49,885 nt of DNA, from assembly GCF_030247655.1 (NCBI RefSeq), contig NZ_JAOTRZ010000004.1, positions 1 through 49,885 of the forward strand, read 5' to 3'. Source of the DNA: Trichlorobacter sp. Lineage in GTDB: Bacteria; Desulfobacterota; Desulfuromonadia; Geobacterales; Pseudopelobacteraceae. The translations under genes and the position numbers were made by a program. This document shows positions 1 through 8,095 of the stretch, in pieces (the first letter of the stretch is position 1; each line of letters starts with the position of its first letter). The notes under the pieces are model-generated. The model saw only the letters and a program-made list of their open reading frames with translations. It had not been told where the DNA came from and did no database searches.

Positions 1-55
1 TAAAAAGGAGAGGAGCATGTTTTGATTAATCCCGAAGGAAGAGAAGTTTTTTAAG

Positions 56-634
56 ATGTTTCAGGATATGGGCGTGATAATTACCGAAGGTGCCCAGCAA
101 CTGAAGGTGATGCTAGATGATTATGTTGATCCGCTTACCAGCCAGCGCCAGATTAAGGATACCGAACACAAAGGTGACAACCAGACCCACCTGATCATTA
201 AGACTCTCAACAAGACCTTTATTACCCCCCTTGACCGCGAAGATATCTATTCCCTGGCCTCGAAACTGGATGATATCCTTGACCTGATCGATGCCTCGGC
301 CCAGCGCTTTGTGATGTACAATGTTGAGAAGCCGACCCCGGAGGCACAGCAACTGGCCTTTATCATCCTGAAGTGCTGTCAGACCGTTGAGCGTGCCTTG
401 AAGCATTTGGGGGGCAAGTTCGAAGATATCAATGACTGCTGTGTTGAGATCAATGCCCTGGAAAACGAGGCTGATCGGGTCTGTCGTGAGGCGATCAGCC
501 GTCTGTTTGATGAGGAAAAAGATCCGATCAACCTGATCAAGTGGAAAGAGATCTACGAAACCCTTGAAAAAGCCACAGACAAGTGTGAAGACGCTGCCAA
601 TATTCTGGAAAGCGTGGTAGTGAAAAATGCCTGA
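56..634 (+). CDS. DUF47 / PhoU-like Pit accessory protein, N-terminus interrupted
   Basis: An all-alpha, PhoU-related protein of the DUF47 family (192 residues from this ATG). These proteins are usually encoded beside Pit permeases and are thought to modulate phosphate uptake in the cytosol. The pit gene starts inside its last codons (8-nt overlap), so the two are co-translated. The start is a problem. A strong ribosome site (AAGGAGAGGAG, 5-15) precedes an ATG at 17. That frame reads Met-Phe-stop-Leu-Ile-Pro-Lys-Glu-Glu-Lys-Phe-Phe-Lys and runs into the ATG at 56 with no further stop. The residues after the TGA look like the family's usual N-terminus. The gene therefore either restarts at 56, losing about 13 residues, or the TGA at 23-25 is a mutation or base error. 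Family assignment is firm; the start is not. Confidence 0.85.
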   Translation: MFQDMGVIITEGAQQLKVMLDDYVDPLTSQRQIKDTEHKGDNQTHLIIKTLNKTFITPLDREDIYSLASKLDDILDLIDASAQRFVMYNVEKPTPEAQQLAFIILKCCQTVERALKHLGGKFEDINDCCVEINALENEADRVCREAISRLFDEEKDPINLIKWKEIYETLEKATDKCEDAANILESVVVKNA

Positions 635-1625
635 TCTTGCCTTGATCATGCTGGTGCTGGTGGTTGTTGCCGCACTGGCCTTTGATTATATCAACGGTTT
701 CCATGACACCGCCAACGCCATCGCCACCTGTGTCTCTACCCGCGCCCTGTCGGTCAAGGCTGCGATCATCATGGCTGCGTTTCTGAACTTTGCCGGAGCC
801 ATGGTTTCTACCAAGGTGGCATCAACCATCGGTAAAGGTATTGTGGATGCCAACCATATTACTCAGCTGGTGGTCTTTGCCGGTATTATGGGTGCTATTA
901 TCTGGAACCTGATCACCTGGTACTACGGCATGCCGTCATCCTCCTCCCATGCCATCATTGGCGGTATCATGGGGGCGGTTATTGCCCATTCCGGTGCTGC
1001 TACCTTGCATTGGAAGGGGTTGCAAAAGATCGTGATGGCCTTGATTCTTTCGCCGATCATCGGTGTTGCCGTCGGCTTTTTATTCATGATGGTTGTTATG
1101 CGTCTTTTTCGTGATAGTAACCCAGGTCCGCTGAACAAGAATTTTCGTAAGTTACAGGTGGCCTCTGCTGCGTTTATGGCCTTTTCACATGGCACGGCAG
1201 ATGCCCAGAAATCCATGGGTGTTATCACCATGGCCCTGCTTTCCTATGGCCTGATCCCCTCCTTTGAGGTCCCTACCTGGGTCAAGGTTTCCTGCGCTAT
1301 TGCCATGGGTTTGGGTACTGCTGCCGGCGGCTGGCGGATCATCAAAACCATCGGCAAGGATTTCGTTAAATTGCAGCCGGTGCATGGGTTTTGCGTTGAA
1401 ACCGCAGCAGCTGGCGTTATTCTGGGGGCTTCATCCATTGGTATGCCGGTCAGTACCACCCATGTGATCACCTCAACCATTTTAGGTGTTGGTGTCTCCA
1501 AGCGGTTGACCGCGGTCAACTGGAATGTTGCCAAGCGGATTGTCTGGGCCTGGGTGCTAACCATTCCGGCAGCGGCGTTGGTTGCCTTTATGACCTATCA
1601 GGTCTTGCTGCCGCTGCTTGGCTGA
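627..1625 (+). CDS. pit: Low-affinity inorganic phosphate transporter, PiT family
   Basis: An inner-membrane phosphate permease of the PiT family, 332 residues with about ten hydrophobic segments. Both internal repeats carry the family signature: residues near the first helices read GFHDTANAIAT, and the second half has SHGTADAQKSMGV. Further hallmarks are the PSSSSHAIIGG and PVSTTHVITS stretches. In this family metal-phosphate is carried with a proton or sodium ion. The start ATG lies inside the end of the DUF47 gene, as is usual for this pair. A hairpin terminator follows at 1656-1686, so the pair is probably its own transcript upstream of the phoB promoter. Confidence 0.95.
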   Translation: MPDLALIMLVLVVVAALAFDYINGFHDTANAIATCVSTRALSVKAAIIMAAFLNFAGAMVSTKVASTIGKGIVDANHITQLVVFAGIMGAIIWNLITWYYGMPSSSSHAIIGGIMGAVIAHSGAATLHWKGLQKIVMALILSPIIGVAVGFLFMMVVMRLFRDSNPGPLNKNFRKLQVASAAFMAFSHGTADAQKSMGVITMALLSYGLIPSFEVPTWVKVSCAIAMGLGTAAGGWRIIKTIGKDFVKLQPVHGFCVETAAAGVILGASSIGMPVSTTHVITSTILGVGVSKRLTAVNWNVAKRIVWAWVLTIPAAALVAFMTYQVLLPLLG

Positions 1626-1655
1626 GTGTTTACTGTGGAGAATAATGGTCTGTAC

Positions 1656-1686
1656 AAGGCTGCTTCTGTTTGGAGGCAGCCTTTTT
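1656..1686 (+). terminator. Rho-independent terminator after pit
   Basis: The arms AAGGCTGC (1656-1663) and GCAGCCTT (1676-1683) pair perfectly over 8 bp across a 12-nt loop and run into a T tract (1682-1686). It separates the DUF47-pit pair from the phoB promoter. Confidence 0.8.
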
Positions 1687-1711
1687 GTATTCTGCCACAA
1701 ACTGTTTGCAC

Positions 1712-1753
1712 TGGTGTAACAAGTCTGTAACCTTGCTCTGATACTGTTACAAT
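1712..1753 (+). promoter_or_regulatory. PHO box and promoter of phoB
   Basis: Two direct repeats TGTAAC at 1715-1720 and 1726-1731 are exactly 11 bp apart, the spacing PhoB dimers use. A TACAAT -10 candidate at 1748-1753 lies 16 bp past the second repeat, so the repeats take the place of a -35 box as in PhoB-activated promoters. A third copy of the hexamer lies inverted at 1745-1750. This suggests PhoB autoregulation of the phoB-phoR-sixA-CHAD-ppx run. The binding itself is inference. Confidence 0.65.
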
Positions 1754-1800
1754 CTAAAAATAAGCTGTTTTCTGGTTTGGTGGCACAGGAGATGACCATT

Positions 1801-2481
1801 ATGAAGAAGGTATTGATTGTTGAGGATGAACGTGATCTGGCGGAGTTGCTGGCCTATAACCTGGAAAAAGAGGGCTATCAGGCGCTGGTGACCGGAACCG
1901 GCCTGGAAGGGTTGGAGACTGCCCGGCGGGAGCTGCCGGATCTGATTCTGCTGGATCTGATGCTGCCCGGCATGATGGGTACCGAGGTCTGCTCATCACT
2001 GCGGCATAGTGACAAGACCCGTGGCATTCCGGTGCTGATGCTGACTGCCCGGGGTGACGAGATTGACCGGGTGGTGGGCTTTGAGATGGGAGCGGATGAC
2101 TATATTGTAAAACCTTTTTCCATGCGGGAGCTGATGTTGCGGATTCGTGCCATCCTGCGACGCAGCGGTCAGGAGCCGCTCAACTCGGAACGGCAGATCA
2201 CCATGGGGACGATTGTCATTGACTGTGGCAGCCACCGGGTGACCGTGGCCGGTGTCGAGATAGAGCTAACCAGCACAGAGTACAAGCTGCTGCTCTACCT
2301 GGCTGAGCATAACGGGCGGGTCATGAAGCGTGAACTGCTGCTACAGGATGTCTGGGGCTATAATTTTGTGGGTGATACCCGTACCGTGGATACCCATGTA
2401 ACCCGTCTGCGGAACAAGCTGGGGGATGCCGGTGATATGATTAAAACCGTGCGTGGCTTTGGCTATAAGCTGGAGGAGTAG
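1801..2481 (+). CDS. phoB: Phosphate regulon response regulator PhoB
   Basis: An OmpR/PhoB-type DNA-binding response regulator, 226 residues from the ATG at 1801. CAGGAG at 1786-1791 sits 9 nt upstream of that ATG, which is why it is preferred over the upstream TTG (1777) and ATG (1792). The receiver has the acidic pair E8-D9, the phospho-acceptor D52 in LILLDLMLP and the YIVKPFS lysine. The C-terminal winged helix has the usual GYNFVGDTRTVDTHVTRLR recognition region. It sits 3 nt before phoR, downstream of a PHO box. It is expected to be phosphorylated by PhoR under low phosphate and to bind PHO boxes. Confidence 0.93.
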   Translation: MKKVLIVEDERDLAELLAYNLEKEGYQALVTGTGLEGLETARRELPDLILLDLMLPGMMGTEVCSSLRHSDKTRGIPVLMLTARGDEIDRVVGFEMGADDYIVKPFSMRELMLRIRAILRRSGQEPLNSERQITMGTIVIDCGSHRVTVAGVEIELTSTEYKLLLYLAEHNGRVMKRELLLQDVWGYNFVGDTRTVDTHVTRLRNKLGDAGDMIKTVRGFGYKLEE

Positions 2482-2484
2482 ACC

Positions 2485-4230
2485 ATGTCATTTCGCTGGA
2501 AGTTGTTTCTGTCCTATATTGTGCTTTCTCTGCTGATTTCAGGCGGCGGGTTCGGCTATGTCAACCATTTGCTGGAACAGCGGCTGGTTGAAGAGAGCCG
2601 CTCCAATTTGCAGCAGCAGGCCCGACTGGCCAAGTTACTGCTAGAACAACAAAAAGGCCAACCTGCCCAGAAACTGGCTCACAAACTAGGGGCGGCGATT
2701 AAGTCCCGGGTTACCCTGATTGCAGTCGACGGCCGTGTGCTGGGTGAATCTGATTTGCGTGATGACCAGTTGTTCGGCATTGACAACCACCTGATGCGCC
2801 CAGAGGTGCAACAGGCCCTGAAGACCGGCAGCGGCAGCGCCATTCGCTATTCTGAAACGGTACGGGCCACCATGCTGTACGTGGCCCTGCCGGTTGCAAG
2901 CGATCAGGCCGCGGTGCTTCGGCTGGCCCTGCCCCTTGAGTCGTTTGATGCTGCTAAAGACACCCTGCATGGCCTGCTGGGCGGTACGTTGATTGCTCTG
3001 CTGATCATCTCGCTGATTTTAAGCGTCATTTTTTCCAAGATCACGGCCCGTCCGCTTCGTGAGATCGCCGATGCTGCGGCAAGAATCGGTATTGGTGAGC
3101 GGGGCGTACGGGTGCCCACCGGTAAAGGTGAGGAGATCGATTATCTGGCCCGGGTACTGAATGAGATGGCTGCCAGGATTGAAGATCAGATGCATAAGTT
3201 GACCTCTGAACAACAGCGCCTGGCTGCCATCCTGCGTGGCATGGGTGAAGGGGTGATGGTGACCGATACCCAGGGGGCTATTATTCTGGTTAACCCGGCC
3301 TTCCGTAAGCAGTTCGGTCTGCCTGGCGAGGTGGAAGGACGGCCGCTGGTGGAGGTCTGTCGACATCCTGATCTGCTGCACGCCTTTGAGGAACAGCGTG
3401 AGTCAGGTGATGAAGTGACCTGCGAGATTACCATTCCTGCCACTAATCTGGTGCTGATGGCCCACTGGGTGCCGCTGTCTGGAGAGCATGGCAAGCGCGG
3501 CACCGTGGCGGTCTTCCATGACATTAGTGACATGAAGCGGATTGAGACCATGCGCCGTGATTTTGTGGCAAATGTTTCCCATGAACTACGCACCCCGGTG
3601 GCGGTCATCAAAGGCTATGCCGAGACCCTGCTGGATGGCGCACTGGAGGATGTACCTGAACGGGGGCGTCACTTTGTCTCCATTATCGCCGGTCATGCCG
3701 AACGGTTGACCAACCTGATCAATGATATACTGACCCTGTCCAAGCTTGAAGCGCGGGATGCCGCCTTGGCTCTGCATCCACTGGATCTGTGCGGAACCAT
3801 TCGCAAGGCTCAGATGCTGATGGAGGATCATGCCCGTACCAAGGGGATCCGGCTGACTGCTGTCTGCCCGGAATCAGTGCCCAAGGTATTGGCAGACCAG
3901 GGGCAGCTGGAACAGGTGCTGCTGAATCTGCTGGATAATGCCATCAAGTACACCCCGGATGGCGGCGATATTGCGATACGGACCCGCCAGGAAAACAAGA
4001 GGGTGGTAATCGAAGTCAGCGACACCGGCATCGGTATCCCGGCCAAGGACCTGAACCGGATTTTTGAACGGTTTTACCGGGTGGATGAAGGACGCAGCCG
4101 GGAACAGGGCGGCACCGGCCTGGGGCTGGCCATTGTTAAACATATTGTCCAGTTGCATGGCGGTGAGATCGCGGTTTCCAGCGAGGCAGGCCAAGGCAGC
4201 ACCTTTACGGTAATACTTCCGGCGGCCTGA
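2485..4230 (+). CDS. phoR: Phosphate regulon sensor histidine kinase PhoR
   Basis: A membrane sensor kinase of 581 residues. The domain order is: a TM helix (about 8-27), an extracytoplasmic region (about 28-163), a second TM helix (about 164-184), HAMP (about 185-240), PAS (about 245-350), HisKA with phospho-acceptor H367 in NVSHELRTP, and a HATPase_c with N box NAIKYTP and G boxes DTGIGIP and GGTGLGLAIVKH. Unlike the short-loop E. coli PhoR it has a sizeable periplasmic domain and a HAMP, which is the Gram-positive and delta-proteobacterial type. GGAGG lies just before the ATG. It follows phoB by 3 nt, so the pair is a two-component system for phosphate. Confidence 0.92.
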   Translation: MSFRWKLFLSYIVLSLLISGGGFGYVNHLLEQRLVEESRSNLQQQARLAKLLLEQQKGQPAQKLAHKLGAAIKSRVTLIAVDGRVLGESDLRDDQLFGIDNHLMRPEVQQALKTGSGSAIRYSETVRATMLYVALPVASDQAAVLRLALPLESFDAAKDTLHGLLGGTLIALLIISLILSVIFSKITARPLREIADAAARIGIGERGVRVPTGKGEEIDYLARVLNEMAARIEDQMHKLTSEQQRLAAILRGMGEGVMVTDTQGAIILVNPAFRKQFGLPGEVEGRPLVEVCRHPDLLHAFEEQRESGDEVTCEITIPATNLVLMAHWVPLSGEHGKRGTVAVFHDISDMKRIETMRRDFVANVSHELRTPVAVIKGYAETLLDGALEDVPERGRHFVSIIAGHAERLTNLINDILTLSKLEARDAALALHPLDLCGTIRKAQMLMEDHARTKGIRLTAVCPESVPKVLADQGQLEQVLLNLLDNAIKYTPDGGDIAIRTRQENKRVVIEVSDTGIGIPAKDLNRIFERFYRVDEGRSREQGGTGLGLAIVKHIVQLHGGEIAVSSEAGQGSTFTVILPAA

Positions 4231-4283
4231 GGGACTTGTGCTCTTGGCAAAATACGTTAGACTCTACGAAAAGGAGACTGCTG

Positions 4284-4796
4284 ATGGAGATCTATCTGGT
4301 ACGGCATGCAGAGGCGGTGGAACCGGTTGAAGGGCTTGAAGATGGGACCCGCTGGTTGACCAAGAAAGGGCGTAAGGCCATGCAGAAGGCTGCCTGTCGC
4401 CTGCACAAAAAGCGGGTGCGGCCTGATTTGATTATTACCAGCCCTTTGACCCGGGCTGTGCAGACTGCAGAACTGATGATGGCTGAAGTCGGCAGCCATG
4501 CTGAGTTGTCTGCCGATAGTCGGCTTGCGCCTGAATCAACTGCTGAACAGGTGCTTGAGCTGCTTAACAATCGGCATAAGAGTAAGAGTATCATGCTGGT
4601 GGGACATGAGCCGTTGCTGAGTCAGGCCGCAGCCCTGTTGCTGGGTAAAGAGCCGGTGTCTGGATTGAGCAAAGGTAGCTGTCTCTGTCTGGAACCGCGT
4701 CCGAAGCCGGGCAAACCGGCCCGTTTTCTCTGGTTCGCACCAGTCGGCGGCAAGCTGATCAGTTCGGCAAAGAAAGTCCTTGTCTCCGTCGAATAG
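4284..4796 (+). CDS. sixA: Phosphohistidine phosphatase SixA
   Basis: A small histidine phosphatase (RHG family), 170 residues from the ATG at 4284, which has AAGGAG at 4271-4276. The catalytic motif LVRHAEA (H8) opens the protein, ITSPLTRAVQTAE carries the second arginine, and VGHEPLLS carries the second catalytic histidine. The length is typical for SixA. E. coli SixA dephosphorylates phosphohistidine on the ArcB HPt domain and on the nitrogen PTS. Here it lies between phoR and a CHAD protein, so it may act on polyphosphate or phosphohistidine turnover. That substrate link is inference. Confidence 0.88.
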   Translation: MEIYLVRHAEAVEPVEGLEDGTRWLTKKGRKAMQKAACRLHKKRVRPDLIITSPLTRAVQTAELMMAEVGSHAELSADSRLAPESTAEQVLELLNNRHKSKSIMLVGHEPLLSQAAALLLGKEPVSGLSKGSCLCLEPRPKPGKPARFLWFAPVGGKLISSAKKVLVSVE

Positions 4797-5658
4797 TCAG
4801 CATAGAACGGTTCAGCAGCCGTTACCCGGCAGCCGTCAGCTGCTGGAGGCCTTTGCCACCAGTCTTATCACCCGTTGGGATGATCTCCTGCAATTACGCC
4901 ACCAGACCCTGAATTGTTTTGATGTTGATCATATCCATGATCTTCGTGTGGCCAGCCGCCGTCTGCGTGGAGCGGTTGAACAGCTGGGGCCGTTTATCGG
5001 AACAGAGCGGATGGATCGTCTGCGGCGTCCGATCAGGCGTCTGACCCGTGAACTTGGTCTGGTTCGAAATCTGGATGAGACCATACTCTACCTGGAAAAA
5101 ACCGGAGAAAAAGGGCTGGAACCGTTGCTTGCCTCATTGGGACAACAGCGGAATCAGGAGGCAGCCCAGGCCAGACGTTTACTTGAAACGCTTGATTGCA
5201 TGAAGCTGGAACGCCAGTTCCGTGCCGCGGCAGCTGCATTGGTGACACCGGACAATGTCGCTTCGCAGGGGCTGCTGGCGCTGTTGTCTGAACGCAATCT
5301 GGCCTTTTACTACCCGATCCATGCCCTGCTGCCGTTGGTGGCGGCCACGGAGATGGTAGAGGAACGCCATGCTCTGCGGATAGCGGTCAAGAAGTGGCGC
5401 TATTTCACCGAGCTGCTCTATGATGTCCTGGGGGGCAAACAGCAGACCTTGCTGGACCAGTTGCGTCAGTACCAGTCTCTTTTGGGTGATATGAATGACC
5501 GGACGGTGATTGCAGCCCTGCTACAGGGGGCAGCTGATTTGCAAGAACCGGTGCGGGAAAATCTGCTGAAAAGTATTGCCAAAGAACAGCGTAAGCTGCT
5601 CCAAAAACTGTGCGGTTTGCTGGATGCCAAGCCGATTGTGTATTGTTTCGAACTGTAG
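4780..5658 (+). CDS. CHAD domain protein
   Basis: An alpha-helical CHAD (conserved histidine alpha-helical domain) protein of about 292 residues. The CHAD repeats carry basic and histidine residues, e.g. DHIHDLRVASRRLRG and EERHALRIAVKKWRYFTELL, which in this family line a positively charged pocket that binds polyphosphate. The likely start is the TTG at 4780 inside the sixA 3' end (17-nt overlap). No strong ribosome site is visible, so the exact start is uncertain. The next gene is an exopolyphosphatase 11 nt downstream, which fits a polyphosphate-targeting role. There is no CYTH (triphosphatase) domain fused to it, unlike some family members. Confidence 0.85.
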   Translation: MSPSNSQHRTVQQPLPGSRQLLEAFATSLITRWDDLLQLRHQTLNCFDVDHIHDLRVASRRLRGAVEQLGPFIGTERMDRLRRPIRRLTRELGLVRNLDETILYLEKTGEKGLEPLLASLGQQRNQEAAQARRLLETLDCMKLERQFRAAAAALVTPDNVASQGLLALLSERNLAFYYPIHALLPLVAATEMVEERHALRIAVKKWRYFTELLYDVLGGKQQTLLDQLRQYQSLLGDMNDRTVIAALLQGAADLQEPVRENLLKSIAKEQRKLLQKLCGLLDAKPIVYCFEL

Positions 5659-5669
5659 GGGGTATCCTG

Positions 5670-7211
5670 ATGACCAAAGACCGTCTCGCCGCCATAGATA
5701 TCGGTACCAACTCCATTCGCTGCATTGTGGTTGAATGTAATCAAGACGGCAGCTTTAGGATTCTTGATGATGAAAAGGATACGGTGCGGCTGGGAGAGGG
5801 GATTGCCGAGACCGGCGAGATCTCCGCTGCTGCAGTGGCACGGGCCGAGGCGGCCCTGACCCGGATGCATAAACTGGTAACCGGACTCAAGGTCAAGGCG
5901 ATTGATGCGGTGGCCACCAGTGCCATGCGCAAGTCAGCCAACGGTCCGCGGTTGGTCAAGCGCTTTTCCGAGCTGCTGGGCAGTGAGATCAGAGTTATTT
6001 CCGGTGATGAAGAGGCAGCCCTGGCAGCCCAATCAGCCCTGCGCAACTTTGATACCCACGGAAAACGGTTTGGTGTGTTGGACGTTGGTGGCGGAAGCGT
6101 AGAGCTGATCACCGCCCAAGGGGTGCATGTGGAGGAGTTCTACTCCTTTGAACTGGGAGCGGTGGTAATGACCGAGCAGTTTCTGAAGGCAGATCCGCTC
6201 CGCTCCACCGACTACCGCAAGTTTCAGAAACATATTCGGGACACGGTCAAGAAACAGCTGGATGGTGACAAGCTGGTACTGCCGACCCTGATCGGTTCCG
6301 GCGGCACTATCAACGCCATTGCCCAGATGGCCCTGCAACTGCGCCGCAACCCGGTGGAAGGGGTGCATGGGTTGGAGGTGCTGCGTTCCGAGGTGGTGCA
6401 TCTGCTGGCCATGCTGCAGCGTCGTGACCTCAAGGGGCGCCGTGAGGTGCCGGGGCTTACGCCGGACCGGGCTGATATTATCGTGGCCGGTGTCGGGCTG
6501 GTGGATACCATGATGGAGTTGTTTCATGCCAACACCCTGCTGGTTAACAGCCACGGTATCCGGGAAGGGATGATTGTTGAGGCGATCAAGCGGCGCGGCA
6601 TGGCACCGGATGCCCCATCGCCCCGTTCATGGCGTGAATCGGTGGTCAGTTTTGGTAGATCCTGTCAGATGGATGATATGCACTCCCAACAGGTGGCAAC
6701 CCTGTCGCTGGCCCTGTTTGATGGGCTGGCCGACAGCTACGGCCTGAAAAAACGTGAGAAGGTGCTGCTTGAGGCTGCTGCCCTGCTGCATGATATCGGC
6801 TACTACATCAGTTACCATAGCCACCACAAGCATTCCTGCCACCTGATCCGCCATGCTGACCTGTTTGGCATCACCCCTCGTGAACGTGAAATGATCGCCG
6901 TAATTGCCCGTTACCACCGTAAGTCGTTGCCAAAAAAGAAACATGACGAGTTCCAGCGCCTCACGGTCAAGGAACAGGCAACGGTGATCAAACTGGCTGG
7001 CATCCTGCGGTTGGCCGATGGCCTTGACCGGCGACGCTGCTCAACGGTCAGCGGCCTGCAATGCTGCGTTGAAGGTAGTCTGGTGCGGTTGACCCTTTCC
7101 GGTACCGAAGATCTGGCCGTGGAGCTGTTTGGCGCCAGCGCCAAAAAAGACCTGTTTGAAAAGGCGTTTGGGGTGCAGGTGCTGTTTGCAACAGAGAGCT
7201 GCCTGCCATGA
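5670..7211 (+). CDS. ppx: Exopolyphosphatase / guanosine pentaphosphate phosphatase (Ppx/GppA)
   Basis: Ppx/GppA family, 513 residues from the ATG at 5670, which has an AGGGGG site 8 nt upstream. The actin-like fold shows the AAIDIGTNSIRC phosphate-1 loop at the N-terminus and the phosphate-2 region VLDVGGGSVELI. IGSGGTINAIAQM and the later NSHGIREGM are also typical. The C-terminal half carries an HD-type domain (AALLHDIGYYISYHSHHKHS). The enzyme removes terminal phosphate from polyphosphate and/or pppGpp; sequence alone does not separate the two. It overlaps the next gene by 4 nt (ATGA), so it is in the same transcript. Confidence 0.92.
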   Translation: MTKDRLAAIDIGTNSIRCIVVECNQDGSFRILDDEKDTVRLGEGIAETGEISAAAVARAEAALTRMHKLVTGLKVKAIDAVATSAMRKSANGPRLVKRFSELLGSEIRVISGDEEAALAAQSALRNFDTHGKRFGVLDVGGGSVELITAQGVHVEEFYSFELGAVVMTEQFLKADPLRSTDYRKFQKHIRDTVKKQLDGDKLVLPTLIGSGGTINAIAQMALQLRRNPVEGVHGLEVLRSEVVHLLAMLQRRDLKGRREVPGLTPDRADIIVAGVGLVDTMMELFHANTLLVNSHGIREGMIVEAIKRRGMAPDAPSPRSWRESVVSFGRSCQMDDMHSQQVATLSLALFDGLADSYGLKKREKVLLEAAALLHDIGYYISYHSHHKHSCHLIRHADLFGITPREREMIAVIARYHRKSLPKKKHDEFQRLTVKEQATVIKLAGILRLADGLDRRRCSTVSGLQCCVEGSLVRLTLSGTEDLAVELFGASAKKDLFEKAFGVQVLFATESCLP

Positions 7212-8029
7212 TGCGCTATCAATGTACCGCCTTTGCCATTGGTGGCGATCTTGATCTGAACCGTCTGGCAACACGATTGGGGATTGATCGCAAGTACCGC
7301 TGGGAAGAGCCGATGCGGCTGAATCCGGTTACCTTTACCCCCTCTGTAGCAGGTGACGGGGTGTGGGTTTACCTCTATTATTTTGGAGGTATGGTCTTTC
7401 TGAACTGCAGTGATGACATTGTTGCCCGCTGCATTGAAGGGTTGAAGCAGCACCTTGAGCAGCTAAAGGAACAGCCCCAGCTCCCTTTCCGTGAAGACTA
7501 CCGGCTGGAGATCAATCCGGCTGCTGAACCATCCATAACCAATGACAGTGCCAGTATGCCGGAGTTCAAGCAGGAGCTGCTGGAGATTATCTGCTTTGTG
7601 ATTGCAAAGTCGGTTGCCCTGGAACGGATTGAAGAACATGTTGATGCGGTCTTTGATGAAGTAGGCGTCATGATCAACCGCCTGGGCCAGGGGGTGTTGG
7701 AGCTGCCGGACAAACGGCTGGCCAAGCTGGCTTCGGTGATACTTGGCTTCAAATACACCTCCATCGCCCATATCATGGTGCTGGACAAGCCGGAAAGCAC
7801 CTGGGATGACGCTGAGGCAGACCGATTTTATCTAACCATTTCCAGCCTGTTTGAACTGCGGCCCCGCTATCAGGAGATCAAGCACAAGGCAGAAACTCTG
7901 ATGGATGTAACCGATGTCTTTTCAAACCTCTCCCATGCCCGCCGCTCCGCCCGCCTGGAATGGATCATCATCATCCTGATCGCCTTTGAGATTGTCATGG
8001 CACTCTGGCAGAAGTTCTGGGGCGGTTGA
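7208..8029 (+). CDS. RMD1/YagE (DUF155) family membrane protein
   Basis: A 273-residue protein of the RMD1/DUF155 family, related to yeast Rmd1/Rmd8 and bacterial YagE. Seen directly are a compact N-terminal domain, a central helical region (about 120-245) and one hydrophobic C-terminal helix (about 252-268, WIIIILIAFEIVMALW), which predicts a tail-anchored membrane protein. The biochemical function of the family in bacteria is unknown. It overlaps ppx by 4 nt, which ties it to the phosphate/polyphosphate transcript. Whether it acts in phosphate metabolism is not shown. Confidence 0.82.
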   Translation: MMRYQCTAFAIGGDLDLNRLATRLGIDRKYRWEEPMRLNPVTFTPSVAGDGVWVYLYYFGGMVFLNCSDDIVARCIEGLKQHLEQLKEQPQLPFREDYRLEINPAAEPSITNDSASMPEFKQELLEIICFVIAKSVALERIEEHVDAVFDEVGVMINRLGQGVLELPDKRLAKLASVILGFKYTSIAHIMVLDKPESTWDDAEADRFYLTISSLFELRPRYQEIKHKAETLMDVTDVFSNLSHARRSARLEWIIIILIAFEIVMALWQKFWGG

Positions 8030-8095
8030 CAGACGTTGGTGTCACTGAGATCAGCAGAATCGCCAATGGCAATGGCAACATATCAGTCTGGACGG

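Noticed and set aside
8030-8095. Terminator between the RMD1 and hemD genes
   Set aside because: The convergent 66-bp gap has short repeats (CAATGG) but no stable hairpin with a T tract on either strand.
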